A DNA stretch of 64,000 bases from Begonia masoniana (GCA_022432975.1 CM039505.1:52551749-52615748), one strand, 5' to 3'; positions 1 through 12,245 are shown, counted from the first letter of the stretch. Numbers and translations: made by a program. Notes: generated by a model not told the origin, from the letters alone.

Positions 1-3000
1 GCATCTGACTGGTTCATCTGATTCTTTACAAAATTTGTGGCAATGTCCTGGTCGTCAACATATTCAGATTGCTAATGGCAATAATTTTTCAATTACAGCC
101 ATTGGCAATCTTGGACATTCTCTTCAACATATTTTTGTAGCTCCTAAGTTGTCTACTAATTTAATCTCTTGTGGACAACATGTAGAGAACAATTGTGATG
201 TCTATTTTTCTCATGGTTGTTGTCTTGCACAGGATCAGGTGTCAGGGAAGGTGATTGCGAAGGGGCTTAAAGTTGGAAGATTATTTCTGTTGCAATTTAC
301 TACTCCTAAAATCCTATTTTTGGCTCCTATAATTGTTGAAAATAAAGTTAAAGTATGGCATAGACGATTAGGCCATCCAAATAATGTGGTTCTATCTAAT
401 TTAATGAAGAGTGGTTTGATTGGTAACAAAGATCAGTGTTCTGCTAATACATTATTACTTGTTCTACTTGCAAAATAGGAAATAGTAAAACTTTACCTTT
501 TCTTAATTTTGGTGGTCATGCTAATGCATGTATTGAGATCATACACAGTGATATTTGGGGTATTACTCTTGTTATTTCACGTGCTCAGTATAAATATTTT
601 GTGACTTTTATTGATGACTACAATCGTTTCACATGGATATATTTTTTGCGTACCAAAACTTATGTGTTTTCTGTTTTTCAAGCTTTTGTGGCTTATATCG
701 AGATACAATTCCACCTGTATTAAGGTCTTACGATCTGATAATGGCAGAGAATATACGTCATGTGATTTTCAAGACTTCTTGCAACATAAAGGCATTCTAT
801 CACAGCGATCATGTCCTTATACCGCTCAACAGAACGAGGTGGCTGAATGTAAGAATCGTCACTTGTTAGATATAGTTCAAACATTACTTTTACAATCTCC
901 AGTACCTTCTAAATTTTGGGTTAAGGCTTTATCAACTGCAGTATATCTAATTAATCGTCTACCGTCAAAACAATTGAATTTTGATTCTCCTTATTATCGT
1001 CTCTTTGGTGTGCATCCTGATTATCAAATACTTCACACGTGGTTGTGTTTGCTTTGTTCACCTGCCACCTCATGAACACCATAATTTTACAGCCCAATCA
1101 ATACGGTGTGCCTTTATGGGTTGCAACATAACTCAGAAAGGATTTGTATGCTATGACATGGTTGCTAATCATTGGCGTGTTTCTAGAAATGTAATTTTCT
1201 TTGAACAAGAGTACTATTTTCAGCAGCAGATTCCCTCTTCTAACCGTGTTCTTCTTCCTAGTTTTGATGATCTCTCTCCATCAATTGAGCGTCTTAAGCC
1301 AGACATTGTCAACCAACGACGACAGCCTCCTACATCATAAATCCTTCCCGACCCTAATCCAAAGCCTAATCAAGAGATTCTTCGACAATCTTCTCGTATC
1401 ACTCAACCTATCAATAGGTATGGTTTCTCTACAACTTTAACTAATATTGCATTTCCGACCACTTATTCTCAAGCAACTAAACATGGCTATGCAAGAAGAA
1501 CTTCAAGCTATGCAAGAAGAACTTCATGCGATGCAAGAAGAACTTCATGCGATGCAAGAAGAACTTCATGCGATGCAGGAAAATCATATTTGGGACATTG
1601 TTTCTTGTCCTAGTGGTGTTAAGCTCATCGGTTCCAAATAGGTGTATTCCATTAAGCTTCAGTCTGATGGGTCACTTGACAAATATAAAGCACGGTTGGT
1701 GGCACTTGGTAATAAACAGGAATATAACATAAATTATGAGACATTTGCACTTGTAGCAAAAATGACAACAGTGCAACTTGTTTTGGCTATTGTTGCTTCT
1801 AAAGGATGGTCATTACGACATATAGAAGTTAAGAATATCTTCTTATACGGGGATCTTAAAGAAGAAATTTATATGACTCCACCAACGGGATTATTTTCTA
1901 CACCTTCATCTCTTGTTTGCAAACTAAGACGCTCACTTTATGGTTTGAAACAGACACCACATGCTTGGTTTGACAAATTCCGTTCCACACTTATTAGTTT
2001 CTCATTTGTTCAAAGTCAATATGATTTTTCTTTATTTCTTTGCAAGACAACTAAATGAATTGTGATACTTTGGGTCTACGTTGATGACATTGTTATTACA
2101 TGGACTAATTTTGGATTAATTACTCAACTTGAAGACCATCTTCAGAATTTTTTTCATATGAAATATCTTTTGGTTCTTTGCAGCATTTCTTTAGAGTTGG
2201 AAGTCAATTCTACCTCAGCCGACATTTTCCTACACCAACACAAATACATTCAAGACCTAATTGCTTTAGTTGGTCTTCCAAACGGACGTTACGTTGATAC
2301 TCCTTTGGAGATGAATGTCAAATATCATCATGATGAATGCAATCCTCTATCTGATCCCAATCTATATGGACAACTTGTTGGTAGCCTCAACTACCTTACT
2401 ATTACTCGGCTTGATATATCTTTTATTGTCCAACAAGTTAGTCAATTTATGCAAGCGCCTAAACACCTTCACCTCGTAGCTGTTCGACGAATTATTCGCA
2501 ATTTGCGAGGCATTTCAGCCCGGGGCCTCTTCTTTACAGCAATTTCTCCTCTTCATTTATTTGCAGACAACGATGGTGATTGGGCTGAATGTTCTGATAC
2601 TAGACGTTTGGTTACTGGTTGGTGCATGTTTCTTGATTCCTCACTTGTTTCTGGGAAAAGTAAGAAACAAGATCGAGTGTCAAAATCTTCTACTGAATTT
2701 GAGTACCAAGCTATGTCCTCTTCGTGTTTTGAAATTATTTAGCTGCGTGGGTTACTGGGTAAACTTAGGTTCCCACAAACTAAGCCTACTCCACTTCATG
2801 CAGATAACACTAGTGCTATTCGAATTGTCGCTAATACTGTGTTTCATAAGCGTACTAAACACATTGAGGTAGATTGTCATTCTATCTATGATGCATATGA
2901 CACTCATGTTATCTCTCTTCCACATGTCACTACTCTTCTCCAAACAACCGATGTCTTTACGTAGGCGTTTTCTAACAACCGACATCATTTTCTTGAAAAC

Positions 3001-3046
3001 TATTTGATGCTTGTTTACCACCATCCAACATCAATTTGAGGGGATA
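1..3046 (+). pseudogene. Ty1/copia retrotransposon gag-pol remnant
   Basis: Decayed copia polyprotein, 5' end outside the window. In order: a GAG-pre-integrase segment (about 35-480, with the VWHRRLGHPN motif), integrase core (about 540-1000, including RSDNGREYTS), reverse transcriptase (about 1450-2150, with SLYGLKQTPHAWF and the catalytic YVDD at about 2077), and RNase H (about 2560-3000, with an ADN motif and KSKKQDRVSKSSTEFEYQ). The reading frame is broken repeatedly: stops near 478, 1075, 1641 and 2058 and frame changes around 600, so no active protein is expected. A polypurine-like tract TTTGAGGGGA sits just before the LTR start at 3047. The reverse transcriptase start carries an unusual 21-bp repeat, listed separately. 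Family assignment is firm; lineage is not resolved. Confidence 0.93.
1483..1590 (+). repeat. 21-bp tandem repeat inside copia reverse transcriptase start
   Basis: About five copies of a 21-bp unit (core GCAAGAAGAACTTCA) encode repeats of the heptad AMQEELH just before NHIWDIV. Copia elements normally carry a single heptad here, so this is a local in-frame expansion. Confidence 0.85.
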
Positions 3047-3223
3047 TGTCAATGGAAGAAATGGCAAAAATTAGGCCATAGATTATGGCAGAAATTTGTG
3101 TATTAGATGTATATAATTAGTACATTAATTACTGTTATTACCTAATATAGTTTGTACAAAATTTTCTATTTAAGAGAATGAATGAGAAAGGAATAGACAG
3201 TCTATTTTGACGGAATATTTGAG
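3047..3223 (+). mobile_element. Partial 3' LTR of the copia element
   Basis: Begins TGTCAATGG right after the purine tract and has a TATA-like TCTATTTAAGAG near 3165. Similarity to the second gypsy LTR piece starts at about 3220, so the copia LTR is probably interrupted or replaced there. The exact junction cannot be read. Confidence 0.55.
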
Positions 3224-3519
3224 AGTGGGGACAGAGTAGTGCAGCAGAGCTGAGGAGGGATTTAAGGTGGCAGAGGCAAGGAGGAAGTATCTTTTGTGAA
3301 AATGCATTCTCTATCAACTTTTGTGTACAAAGTTGGTGACTTGGGTGTTTCCAGGTCCAAGATCTGTGGTTGCTTGTCTTCTACTGCTGTTTTTCCTGGT
3401 TCTTTTCTTGTTAGTTGTTGTTTACTGTTTGAGTTGTAATCGTTATGTTGGTTATTCGAATGGAGTTATTTGTAGAAGGAAGGTGTTTCGTCTTGATAGG
3501 ATCCTTTAGCATTCATCAC
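3224..3519 (+). mobile_element. 5' LTR (3' portion) of Ty3/gypsy element
   Basis: Matches 7312-7615 in order, including GATTTAAGGTGGCAGAGGCA and the GTGACTTGGGTGTTTCCAGG segment. It ends in GCATTCATCA immediately before a tRNA-iMet-type primer binding site. The upstream LTR edge is not resolved. Confidence 0.75.
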
Positions 3520-3520
3520 T

Positions 3521-3532
3521 AGTATCAGAGCC
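3521..3532 (+). other. Primer binding site of gypsy element
   Basis: AGTATCAGAGCC differs by one base from the usual plant initiator-Met PBS TGGTATCAGAGCC and follows the LTR end directly, fixing the element's orientation as plus. Confidence 0.8.
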
Positions 3533-3536
3533 AACA

Positions 3537-6500
3537 ATGGCAAAACTCATCACTTGTGGCGATCGTTTGGATAACATGGATAAGGATGTAGAGATTCTGA
3601 AGTCAGAGATGGAAAAAATGGTGAACCAGTTCGCCAATCTCCACCAGTACGTCAAGCAACAAAAAGAAATGATGCCAAAAAGTGAAGAAGCGCAGCGTGT
3701 CCTTCCGGTGCTCATGCACACTCCAACAGATTCAAAGGCTCCTCTTGGCTGACAAAAGAGGGCCCCAGTGCTCCGGTAAGGACAGATAAGGGCAAGGAAC
3801 TCATCTCTGTTAGCCCCGACGCAACCCCAGATTCGGCAAACATGTCACCGGAGCGATTTCCTTCGCACTTTTCATCTAGCGGTAGGCGTGTTGTTGTGGC
3901 AAGCCTCACCCTCTGTTTCGTCCTCACCAATGTGGTCCACTCACATAAGGAGAAAGCTCCTTTGCCTAGTGGGATTTTGGCCATCGACAAAAACGTGCTC
4001 CACAAGTTGAATCAGGGCAGCAACGTGAGTTTCTTGATCCTCTTGGGGTCGGCTCAGAAGACCTAGAAGAGGGGAGGTGGCGTGGGACCACCCTTTTGAC
4101 TGAGGGGACATGAGAGTTGACAAGGTTATGCCGCCACAACAAGTGGAGCGAGCAAGCCTAGGGGCAGGGCGTTTCAGACATGGTTGGGAATCTCCTCCCA
4201 AGGTGGACATGTCGATCTTCGATAGTGAAGATTGGGCAATTTGGATAAAAAAAAATGGTACGCTACTTTAGACTACATCGGGTTCCAGCAGATCAATAGG
4301 TATACACGACATCCGATTACTTTGCAAGCAAGACATGAGATTTTTTTCAATGGCTGGTTGAAGATGATCCTCACATGGGCGGTGAAGAATTGAAGTTTGC
4401 CATGGGCCAGCGATTTGGACACAGAGAGTTCAAATTTGTGGCAGAACAATTAATGGGTCTCCGTCAAGTGGGTAGCATAGATGAATATGGAGAGCAATTT
4501 CAAGATTTAGCTACTTGGATTAGAGGAATGGATCGCGAAGCTCTTTTAGGAACCTTCTTAAATGGGCTAACAATCAAACTACAAGATGATGTCGGGATCA
4601 TGCAACTGCAGAATGTATATGAAGCCCTTATGCTAGCCTTAATATATGAAAACAAGTTGAAGGCCCAAACCCGACGATCCAGATATGGGCAAGCACCTGT
4701 CTCCACAATTTGGGCCCAGGTTCAACTGTCTTATGGCAACAACTCCTCACTTCCAGCAACGTCCAAGGAGTGCTCAACTCGAGACATGCCCTAAACCAGG
4801 AAAACGAGGTTGTCAGTGACACTATCTACCAAAAAGCAACAATAACCTAAGCGGAACGACAATGCCAACGTTATGCGAAACTGTGCTTTCGTTGTGGAGT
4901 TAGGTGGGAGGCACGTCACCATTGTGCAAGGCCTTAAGCTGATTAATTTGCTGGATGTGGGAGAGTTGCCCATGGGGGACACAGTGTACCCTATTCCTAA
5001 CAAATCTGAGACATCAGAGGAGATACCGGTTTCGCAACCCTCTCTGTTCTTTTTTTCTTTGGTAGGGATTAATGGAAATCATTCCTTCAAAATGTGGAGC
5101 ATATCAATGATAAGAAAGTACTGATTCTAATAGATTCATGAGCGACTTCCTGATAGGCATTAATTCAAGACCTACGGTTACCAACTCAAACACTTCCAGC
5201 ATTTGGCGTCCAAGTTGGGGAAGGTTTTTAGGTGGGCAACAACACTATTTGTGTGGGGGTTCGCTTAAACCTGCAAGGGATTGTATTCACCATTCTGGCT
5301 CTTCCTTTTGACATTCCTGGGGTAGATTTAATTTTGGAAATGGATTGGTTGCGTATCCTGGGAACTTTTCAAGAAATTTTTTTTCACTATTGGATTTGTT
5401 TTTCCAAGAATGGCACGGAGCATGTTCTACGAGGGGATACAACAATGTCCCTACAACAAGTCTGGAAAAACAATCCTTTCAACCCAGTTGAGGGAACAAT
5501 GTTTCTTCGTGGAACTTCAATCAACAGCGAAAGTGAATGATGCACTGGTGCCCCTTCAAATTGACGAATAATGACAGAACTGAAGTTGAAATTTCGAAAT
5601 GGGTTCTCTGGATCACAGATTTTACCACCTGCCCGCTCCCAAAGTCATTCGCACCACCTCACATACACCCTTACAGATACCCGCATGTGCAGAAAAATGA
5701 ATTGAGAAGCTGGTTAAAGATATGACAGCTTATGGTATCATTCAACCTAGTCAGAGTACCTTTTTGAGCTCAACACTATTGGTGAAGAAGAAGAATGGTG
5801 AATGAAGTTTTTGCGTTGATTACCGAGAGCTTAACAAATTAACGATTCCTGACAAGTTTCTCAGTCCCATCATTGAGGAACTTCTCGACGATTTTTATGG
5901 CGCTACATGTTTCTCTAAAACTAGACTTGAAGAGTGGGTAAAATCAAATTATAATGAATCCGGATGATGTAGAGAAGACGGCATTCCGCACACATAAAGG
6001 ACACCATGAGTTCTTGGTCATGCCATTTGGCCTAACCAACGCGCCAGCAACTTTCCAAGCAATTATGACCGAATTGCTGAAGACATTTTTACGTAAATTT
6101 GTCCTAATTTTTTTGGAAGATATCTTGGTGTCTAGTGCTAACATTGCTAACCATTTTACTCATCTAAATACGGTACTGGCAATTTTACGACGAGAGCAGT
6201 TCATTCTCAATGCAAGAAATCTGTTTTCTTCCAAACAAAAATTCATTATTTGGGGCACCAAATCAGCTCCCAAGGTGTAGAGCCTGAGTTTGAAAAAATT
6301 CACAGCATGATTACTTGCGCGACGCCTACATGTGCAAAAGGAGTGCGAGGTTTTCTTGGCCTTACGATATGATTGCTCAGCCTGTTACAGACTTGCTGAA
6401 AAAGGGCCCTTTCTTTGGGCTAGTGACGCTCATACAACTTTTGATAAGCTCAAATTCCAAATGACTCAGATGCTGGTTCTGGCTTTACCAAATTTTTCCT

Positions 6501-7265
6501 AACTATTTGAATTGGAAGTTGATGCCTCTAGCGAGGGATTAAGGCATGTGCTGATGCAACAGAAATGCCCTATTTCTTGTTTCAGCAAGGGATTATCTGA
6601 GCAAAATAGGAGGAAGTCAATCAATGAAAGGGAACTGATGTCCATGGTGTTGTCTGTTCAAAAATTGCGTTTTTACCTTTTGGGATGCCACTTCACCATA
6701 TATACGGATCAACGCTCTCTTAAGTTTCAGCTCGAACAACGTTTATCTACTCCTGAACAACAACGATGGTTGGTGAAGTTAATTGGTTATGATTTCAATA
6801 TTGTGTACAAGCCAAGCCGAGAAAATAAAGTGGCAGATGCTCTGTTTAGGAGGGGGGCTGGCCGAAATCCGAGCTACTATTATATGTATCAACCCCTTAA
6901 TTTTTGGATTTCGTAACACTGGCAAGGGAAATTGAAGCGGACAACAAGTTTAAAAAAATTAAGGATGCAATTTTGCAAGGCCGGGGAACAGACCCACGAT
7001 ATGAGGTGCTGTTTTTCAAACGCCTTAGCGCTAACCTATATTGGACGGAACTATATAAAGATGTGCAACATGTTTCTACTTGTGAAATTTGTCTACACAA
7101 TAAAATGGAATATACTGGCCCTTTACAACCTCTTCCCGTCACCGAGCATGGTTGGGAAGATATATAGTAGTCGTCGACCTAAATTTGTGGGTTTTGAAGC
7201 CATCCTAGTAGTTGTCGACTAGTTGACTAAATATGGTCATTTTATTCCTCTTAAGCACCCCGAGG
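3537..7265 (+). pseudogene. Ty3/gypsy gag-pol remnant
   Basis: Broken gypsy coding region between the PBS and the second LTR piece. A coiled-coil-like gag start lies at 3537-3750 and the retrotransposon gag domain at 4375-4700 (FGHREFKFVAEQLMGLRQ, then EYGEQFQDLATW). An aspartic-protease-like stretch is at 5140-5480. Reverse transcriptase runs 5700-6300 (FLVMPFGLTNAPATFQ; the catalytic box at 6110-6125 reads FLED rather than YLDD). RNase H is at 6510-6850 (SINERELMSMV, YTDQRSLKF) and the start of integrase, with its zinc-binding CEICLHNK, at 7075-7100. Integrase stops after LTKYGHFIPLKHP and runs into LTR sequence, so its second half is deleted. Frame breaks occur at about 3752, 4794, 5124, 5540, 5804, 6280 and 6916. 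Confidence 0.9.
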
Positions 7266-7623
7266 GAAAGGACATTTTGGGAAGTTCTATAAAAGGAGAG
7301 AATCATGACGTGCTGTGGGGACACAGTAGTGGAGCAAAGCTGAGAATGAGGGATTTAAGGTGGCAGAGGCAAGGAGGAAGCATCTTTTGTGAAAATACAT
7401 TCTCTATTAGCTTTTGTGTATCAAGTCGGTGACTTGGGTGTTTCCAGGTCTAAGACCTAAGGTTGCTTGTCTTCTATCGCTGTTTTTTCTGGTTCTTTCT
7501 CTGTTGGTTGTTGTTTACTGTTTGGGTTGTAAACATTACGTTGGTTATTTTGAATGGAGTAATTTGTAGAAGGAAGGTGTTTTGTCTTGAAGGAACCTGA
7601 ATTTATTTAGCATTCATCCTATT
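7266..7623 (+). mobile_element. 3' LTR piece of the gypsy element
   Basis: Co-linear with the 5' LTR piece and contains a TATA box (TCTATAAAAGG at about 7289). Ends GCATTCATCC. Differences from the 5' copy are scattered substitutions and indels, so the insertion is old. Its distal part lies inside the 359-bp tandem duplication. Confidence 0.75.
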
Positions 7624-8213
7624 AACTTGATCCAAACCCAGAAAAATGACACTATGGCAAACAAATAAATGTAGCGGTGTGACTCACTAAAAAGTGATCG
7701 GTTTCTACAAAACATAAAATGCAGTTCTGTAACAAGCTCTATTAACCGTGTTGACTAACCAACAATGATGCCTGTATCCAAACCCAAGTCTCAGTTTGGC
7801 TATCTCTTCATCCTGTAGTTACTCAATACCATCCCCCCGACCAAACAACATATCTTTCTCTGTTGGTGTTGTTTACTGTTTGGGTTGTAAACATTACGTT
7901 GGTTATTTTGAATGGAGTAATTTGTAGAAGGAAGGTGTTTTGTCTTGAAAGGAACCTGAATTTATTTAGCATTCATCCTATTAACTTGATCCAAACCCAG
8001 AAAAATGACACTATGGCAAACAAATAAATGTAGCGGTGTGACTCACTAAAAAGTGATCGGTTTCTACAAAACATAAAATGCAGTTCTGTAACAAGCTCTA
8101 TTAACCGTGTTGACTAACCAACAATGATGCCTGTATCCAAACCCAAGTCTCAGTTTGGCTATCTCTTCATCCTGTAGTTACTCAATACCATCCCCCCGAC
8201 CAAACAACATATC
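7495..8213. repeat. 359-bp direct tandem duplication
   Basis: Copy 1 is 7495-7853 and copy 2 is 7854-8213. They differ only by one- to three-base indels (for example TTGGTTGTTG against TTGGTGTTG). Each copy holds the LTR end plus about 240 bp of flanking DNA, so this is a recent duplication after the gypsy insertion, not part of the element. Confidence 0.93.
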
Positions 8214-9217
8214 TCCAACTTTTTGCACAACTTCACCGGTCAAATCACCAAAAACTTCTCCAAAAAACTCACCGTTGATGACATTTATCTCTCACTGTAG
8301 TTGTTAGGATTGCATTTACATATTTTGTTTTTGCTGGTAAAAAAGTATTAGCTAACTTACTAACATTTGAAGCTAGGATTCAATATAGGTCATTCAAGAA
8401 TAAATCAAATAATGGCTAACATTTGGTATTGAATACCCAATTGCCTTGGTTGAATTCGTATTAGAGAAAACAACTGCCAAACTTTGTATGACAGTACCAC
8501 TGAATGACATTTTTCTGAGGTGTAGTGAACCCGAAACGAACAACCATGAGTCTAACAACATGCTACGATTTGAAAATTGGCAAAAAACTAACCACAAATC
8601 CAGAACTCCAAATATTTGGAACTCTAAATCTAATCTCTCTAAAAGAAAGCCATTTTCAACAATAATCCCTCCCCTACAAACTCATTTCTCCACCTATTTA
8701 TTGTCTCCCATCTGTAAATAACTTCTAGATAAATTCTCATTCAAATCTGAAATAACTACCTAACACATAAATTATAAAAGTGTCATGCAGCAATTATAAC
8801 GACCCATTAAATGGCAATTTTAACTACTCAATACATAATATTTATAACTACCCAATACCCATTAAATCCACCTTATTGGTGGCTTATCACTCCCAATGAA
8901 ATATGATCTGCCCATGGAATATAAAAAAAAAAAAAAAAACATCTTCCATTAAAGTGATAATCAGTTCTACATATTCCAAAGATTTGACAGCAATGCGTTC
9001 ATTTTAATGAAGAAGTTCCTCCCCCTTGCAAAAACAGAGAAACATCACATCTTCCTTAAACAAGCAAACAATTCTACCATACGGCACTTGTAGAGAGTTA
9101 AGAATTGTTTCTTTAAATAACTAGATTCCAATAATTAAAGCGAAGCAAAGATTTTCTTACGCAAAATTCACAAGCACGTTTAAGAGAAAGAGAAAGAGAT
9201 CAACAAAAAATTGTTAC
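8214..9217. other. Non-coding gap between gypsy remnant and DRB exon
   Basis: AT-rich, with an A homopolymer at about 8922-8939. I see no second DRB exon here, although the splice donor at 9217 points this way on the minus strand. A short minus-strand frame at 8181-8300 (GEFFGEVFGDLTGE) is not recognised. Confidence 0.6.
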
Positions 9218-9749
9218 CTGGAGGAGAGATAATCAAAGGCTGATGAGAAGCCTGTGTGAGCATGGAAGGTTGAGGAAACAAGATGAAAGAAGATGTCTCT
9301 TGTTGTTGCTGCTGCTGCAATGGCAATGATGGCTGCTGTGGCGGCACTGGCATTAATGGCAATGATGGCTGTTGTGGCGGCACTGGCATTAATGGCATTA
9401 ATGGCAATGATGGCTGCTGTGGCGGCACTGGCATTAATGGCAATGATGGCTGCTGTGGCGGCACTGGCATTAATGGCTGAGAAGGGGGCAAAAGTGTTGT
9501 TGCAATTGTTGGTTGAGGAGTTGTCTGTGGAAAAGGCACTGTAGAAAAATAGTCCAAAGCAAGTTTAGCAACGTCGTTCTGAGCCATCTTGGACGACTTC
9601 ACAGGGGCTTGAGTTTGGAAAAGGATGCCATTGACAGTTATAGAAGCTCCAAAGTTTGGGTAGTGGTCGGGGCCATTTTTTGTGATAATGTACTCAGGTA
9701 AGTTCCACGATTTGGAATGACACAGCTCTTGCAATTTTGATTTGTACAT
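9218..9749 (-). CDS. DRB-type dsRNA-binding protein, first exon (dsRBD1 plus Pro-rich repeats)
   Basis: Starts MYKSKLQELCHSKSW, the usual beginning of plant DRB (HYL1-like) proteins that bind dsRNA in small-RNA biogenesis. Residues 1-68 form one dsRBD, ending SSKMAQNDVAKLALDYFS. A low-complexity tail follows with five repeats of the type PPQQPSLPLMPV, then polyQ. The exon ends at PPG with a consensus donor (CCTCCAG then GTAACA at 9217), phase 1. I chose the ATG at 9749 because the dsRBD begins there. The frame stays open to an ATG at 9914, which would add 55 residues with a hydrophobic start (MGFILLIVFIFIL), more likely 5' UTR. No lesion is visible in this exon. No second exon follows on this side; matching exons lie at 15.7-22 kb, in the wrong order. 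Confidence 0.72.
9283..9480 (-). repeat. Pro/Gln-rich coding minisatellite
   Basis: Four to five near-identical copies of a 36-bp unit (plus-strand core GGCTGCTGTGGCGGCACTGG), with an extra 9-bp LPLM insertion in one copy, followed by a CTG-type run coding for Q. It is in frame, so repeat number could vary without breaking the exon. Confidence 0.85.
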
Positions 9750-10646
9750 GATATAGGTTTCTCGACCAAGTTTCTTCTTCAAGTCCTTCAAAAGTATTAA
9801 GTCTTTATCTTCTTCCCAGGTCAGCTTATAGGTCTTCGATGCGCTCCAAACAGTTTCGAAGCTGCTTTTCAGAATGAAGATGAAGACAATTAGTAAAATA
9901 AAACCCATATTCAATTGCTAAACATCACAAATATTAATTTTCCTACGTATTTTGGTCCTCTTAATTTCCAAAACAAGTATCTGAAACTTCAACCATTGAA
10001 ATCAGAAGAATTGCAGAAAAAAAAAGTTTTTTTTTTTATTCTCGAAATATGCTCTAATAGCTTAGTGAGTCCTCCAAAATTATCATTTTAATTTGTGAAG
10101 AAACTGAGCCATTCGAAGCTGGTCGAGGTTATCAATATTTGGGTTCAAATTCTGATTTTGAGTTCAGAATCATGTGCAAAAACTGAAGAAGAATCTCCTT
10201 CTGCAGAAGATCTTTTCTGCAACGGAGTCGTCGTTCCCATTAAATACAGAAACCAAATCAAAATTTCTGAATAACCCAGTAAGAAAAAAAGGGAAGAGGG
10301 GAGTTTCCAAGTACCTGAAACTTTGCAAAAGCTCTTCTTTACTAGTTAGAGGAGGTCCAAATTGAGAGGAAATAAATGGGGCTAGGGTTTGCAGGAGAAG
10401 GGAGAGTGGCTACACTCAACAAGAGCGAATAAAGGTTAGAGAGAATAATAGGTGGCCCGAACTCTGCATTGCGTAAAATGAGAGAGGGATTTAAAAGGAG
10501 AGCCAGCCAAATATATAATGTAATGTAATAAAAATAAGAGGAAATCTTCAACGACGCATATCAACGGATCTTATTTTTATTCAACATAATATGTATATAT
10601 ATAAAAGTGTCAACATTTTAATTTTTTTAAATATTTTTATTTATTT

Positions 10647-11120
10647 GAGAAACTATCGATTTTAACAATGTACTATACTCGTAATTTCAGTTAGCCCCCT
10701 CTACTAAAAAACTGACAAACCGAACCTCGTACTATGATTCCGTAATCGACCTTGACCTTTTTAATCTTTTCGTCAACACTCACGTTAAGTGCACGTAAGA
10801 GTTTCAAATTTTCATCTTGAGAAACTGTCGATTTTAACCATGTACTATACCCGTAATTTCAAGTAGCCCCCTCTACTAAAACAACCAGCAAATCGAATCT
10901 CGTACTATGATTCAGTTATCAGTCTTGACTTTTTTAATCTTTCCGTCAACACCCACATTAAGTGCACGTAGGAGCTTCAAATTTTTACCTAAAATCTGAA
11001 ATTGTAACCCTAAATTGAATTAGGGCTACAATTTCAGACTCCACTACCCGAAGAAGCGCGACTAAGAGGGAAAACGATACACTCACGATGAGTTCTTCAT
11101 TCTGTCAACACCCGAAGGCG

Positions 11121-11204
<84 letters not shown>

Positions 11205-11943
11205 CGCGCTTCAAGCGTTGACAATCAACGGTGGTCTTCTGGTACGGCTTTCCGGTGAGTCATTTACAGAAATATTATTCTTGTAAAAGAAAAATGTAAT
11301 TATATAAATATGTTCGCTTGGTTTCGTTTTATGTATGTTTTTATTCTCTCTACAAATGAGTGATTCAATTACAGTGTTAATCATTTGGTAAATCTCTTCA
11401 TTTATAGAAATGTTTCAGTCAAGTTACGAGACATATTTTTTTTCATTGTTCATTTTAAATTCATCTGCAAGTTCATTGTTTTCTATTGTTTAGTTTGTTT
11501 CTTAAAATGACAACTAGTAATTAAGCTAATAAATTTGTCTGTCCACCAAAGTAAATGTCGGGTGAATTGAGAACCTGTAGAAACAGATGGAATCAGGAGG
11601 ATGAAAATTTGAAACTCCTATGTGCACTTAACGTGGATGTTGACGAAAATATTAAAAATGTCAAGGCCGATAACAGAATCATAGTACGATGTTCGGTTTG
11701 TCGATTTTTTTTAGTAGAGGGGGCTACTTGGAATTACGGGTATAGTACATGGTTAAAATCGATAATTTTCCAAGTGAAAATTTAAAGCTCTCACGTGCAC
11801 TTAACGTGGGTGTTGACGGAAAGATTAAAAAGGTCAAGGCCGATAACGGAATCATAGTACGAGGTTCGGTTGGTCGATTTTTTTTGTAGAGGGGTCTACA
11901 TGAAATTACGGGTATAGTACAAGGTTAAAATCGATAGTTTTCC
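10647..11943. mobile_element. Non-autonomous Mutator-like element with compound TIRs
   Basis: Both ends share an inverted sequence starting AAACTATCGATTTTAAC. Each terminal inverted repeat is about 340 bp and contains two tandem sub-units of about 175 bp: 10647-10985 on the left, 11590-11943 on the right. Sub-unit landmarks are CTCGTACTATGATTC and AAGTGCACGTA. A perfect 9-bp target-site duplication TATTTATTT flanks it (10638-10646 and 11944-11952), as expected of Mutator-like elements. The interior has a GA microsatellite and about 250 bp of less AT-rich DNA, with no recognised transposase or captured gene. The 76-residue frame at 11555-11785 is TIR sequence. Confidence 0.85.
11124..11201. 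repeat. (GA)n microsatellite
   Basis: About 39 uninterrupted GA dinucleotides, inside the Mutator-like element. Confidence 0.97.
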
Positions 11944-12245
11944 TATTTATTTTATTGTTATTTTGTAAACTACTATTTTAACCTTATAATGTAGTGACAT
12001 AATTTTACCATGTTAATGTTTTGATTTTGTTTTAATATTCTGATTTATTTTATTGTTATTTTGTAAATTATTATTTTAACCTTATAATGTAGTGACAAAA
12101 TTTTACCGTGTCAATGTTTTGATTTTGTATTTTATTGTTATTTTCTAAATTATTATTTTAACCTTATAATGTAGTAACAAATTTTTATCGTGTGAATGTT
12201 TTGATTTTATTTTAATATTTTTATTTATTTTATTTTCATTTTGTA
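11944..12245. repeat. Three tandem ~90-bp AT-rich repeats
   Basis: Repeats of a unit with landmarks TTTTAACCTTATAATGTAGT and TTTTATTGTTATTTT, beginning near 11953, 12046 and 12126. They abut the right TSD of the Mutator-like element. Confidence 0.8.

Noticed and set aside
8181..8300. Minus frame GEFFGEVFGDLTGEVV
   Set aside because: Only about 35 codons, no start and no splice support. Part of it is inside the 359-bp duplication.
9283..9544. Plus-strand frames rich in Cys/Gly or Ala/Met repeats
   Set aside because: They are antisense shadows of the Pro/Gln-rich minisatellite of the DRB exon.
11555..11785. 76-residue plus frame
   Set aside because: Lies in the terminal inverted repeat of the Mutator-like element and has no protein features.
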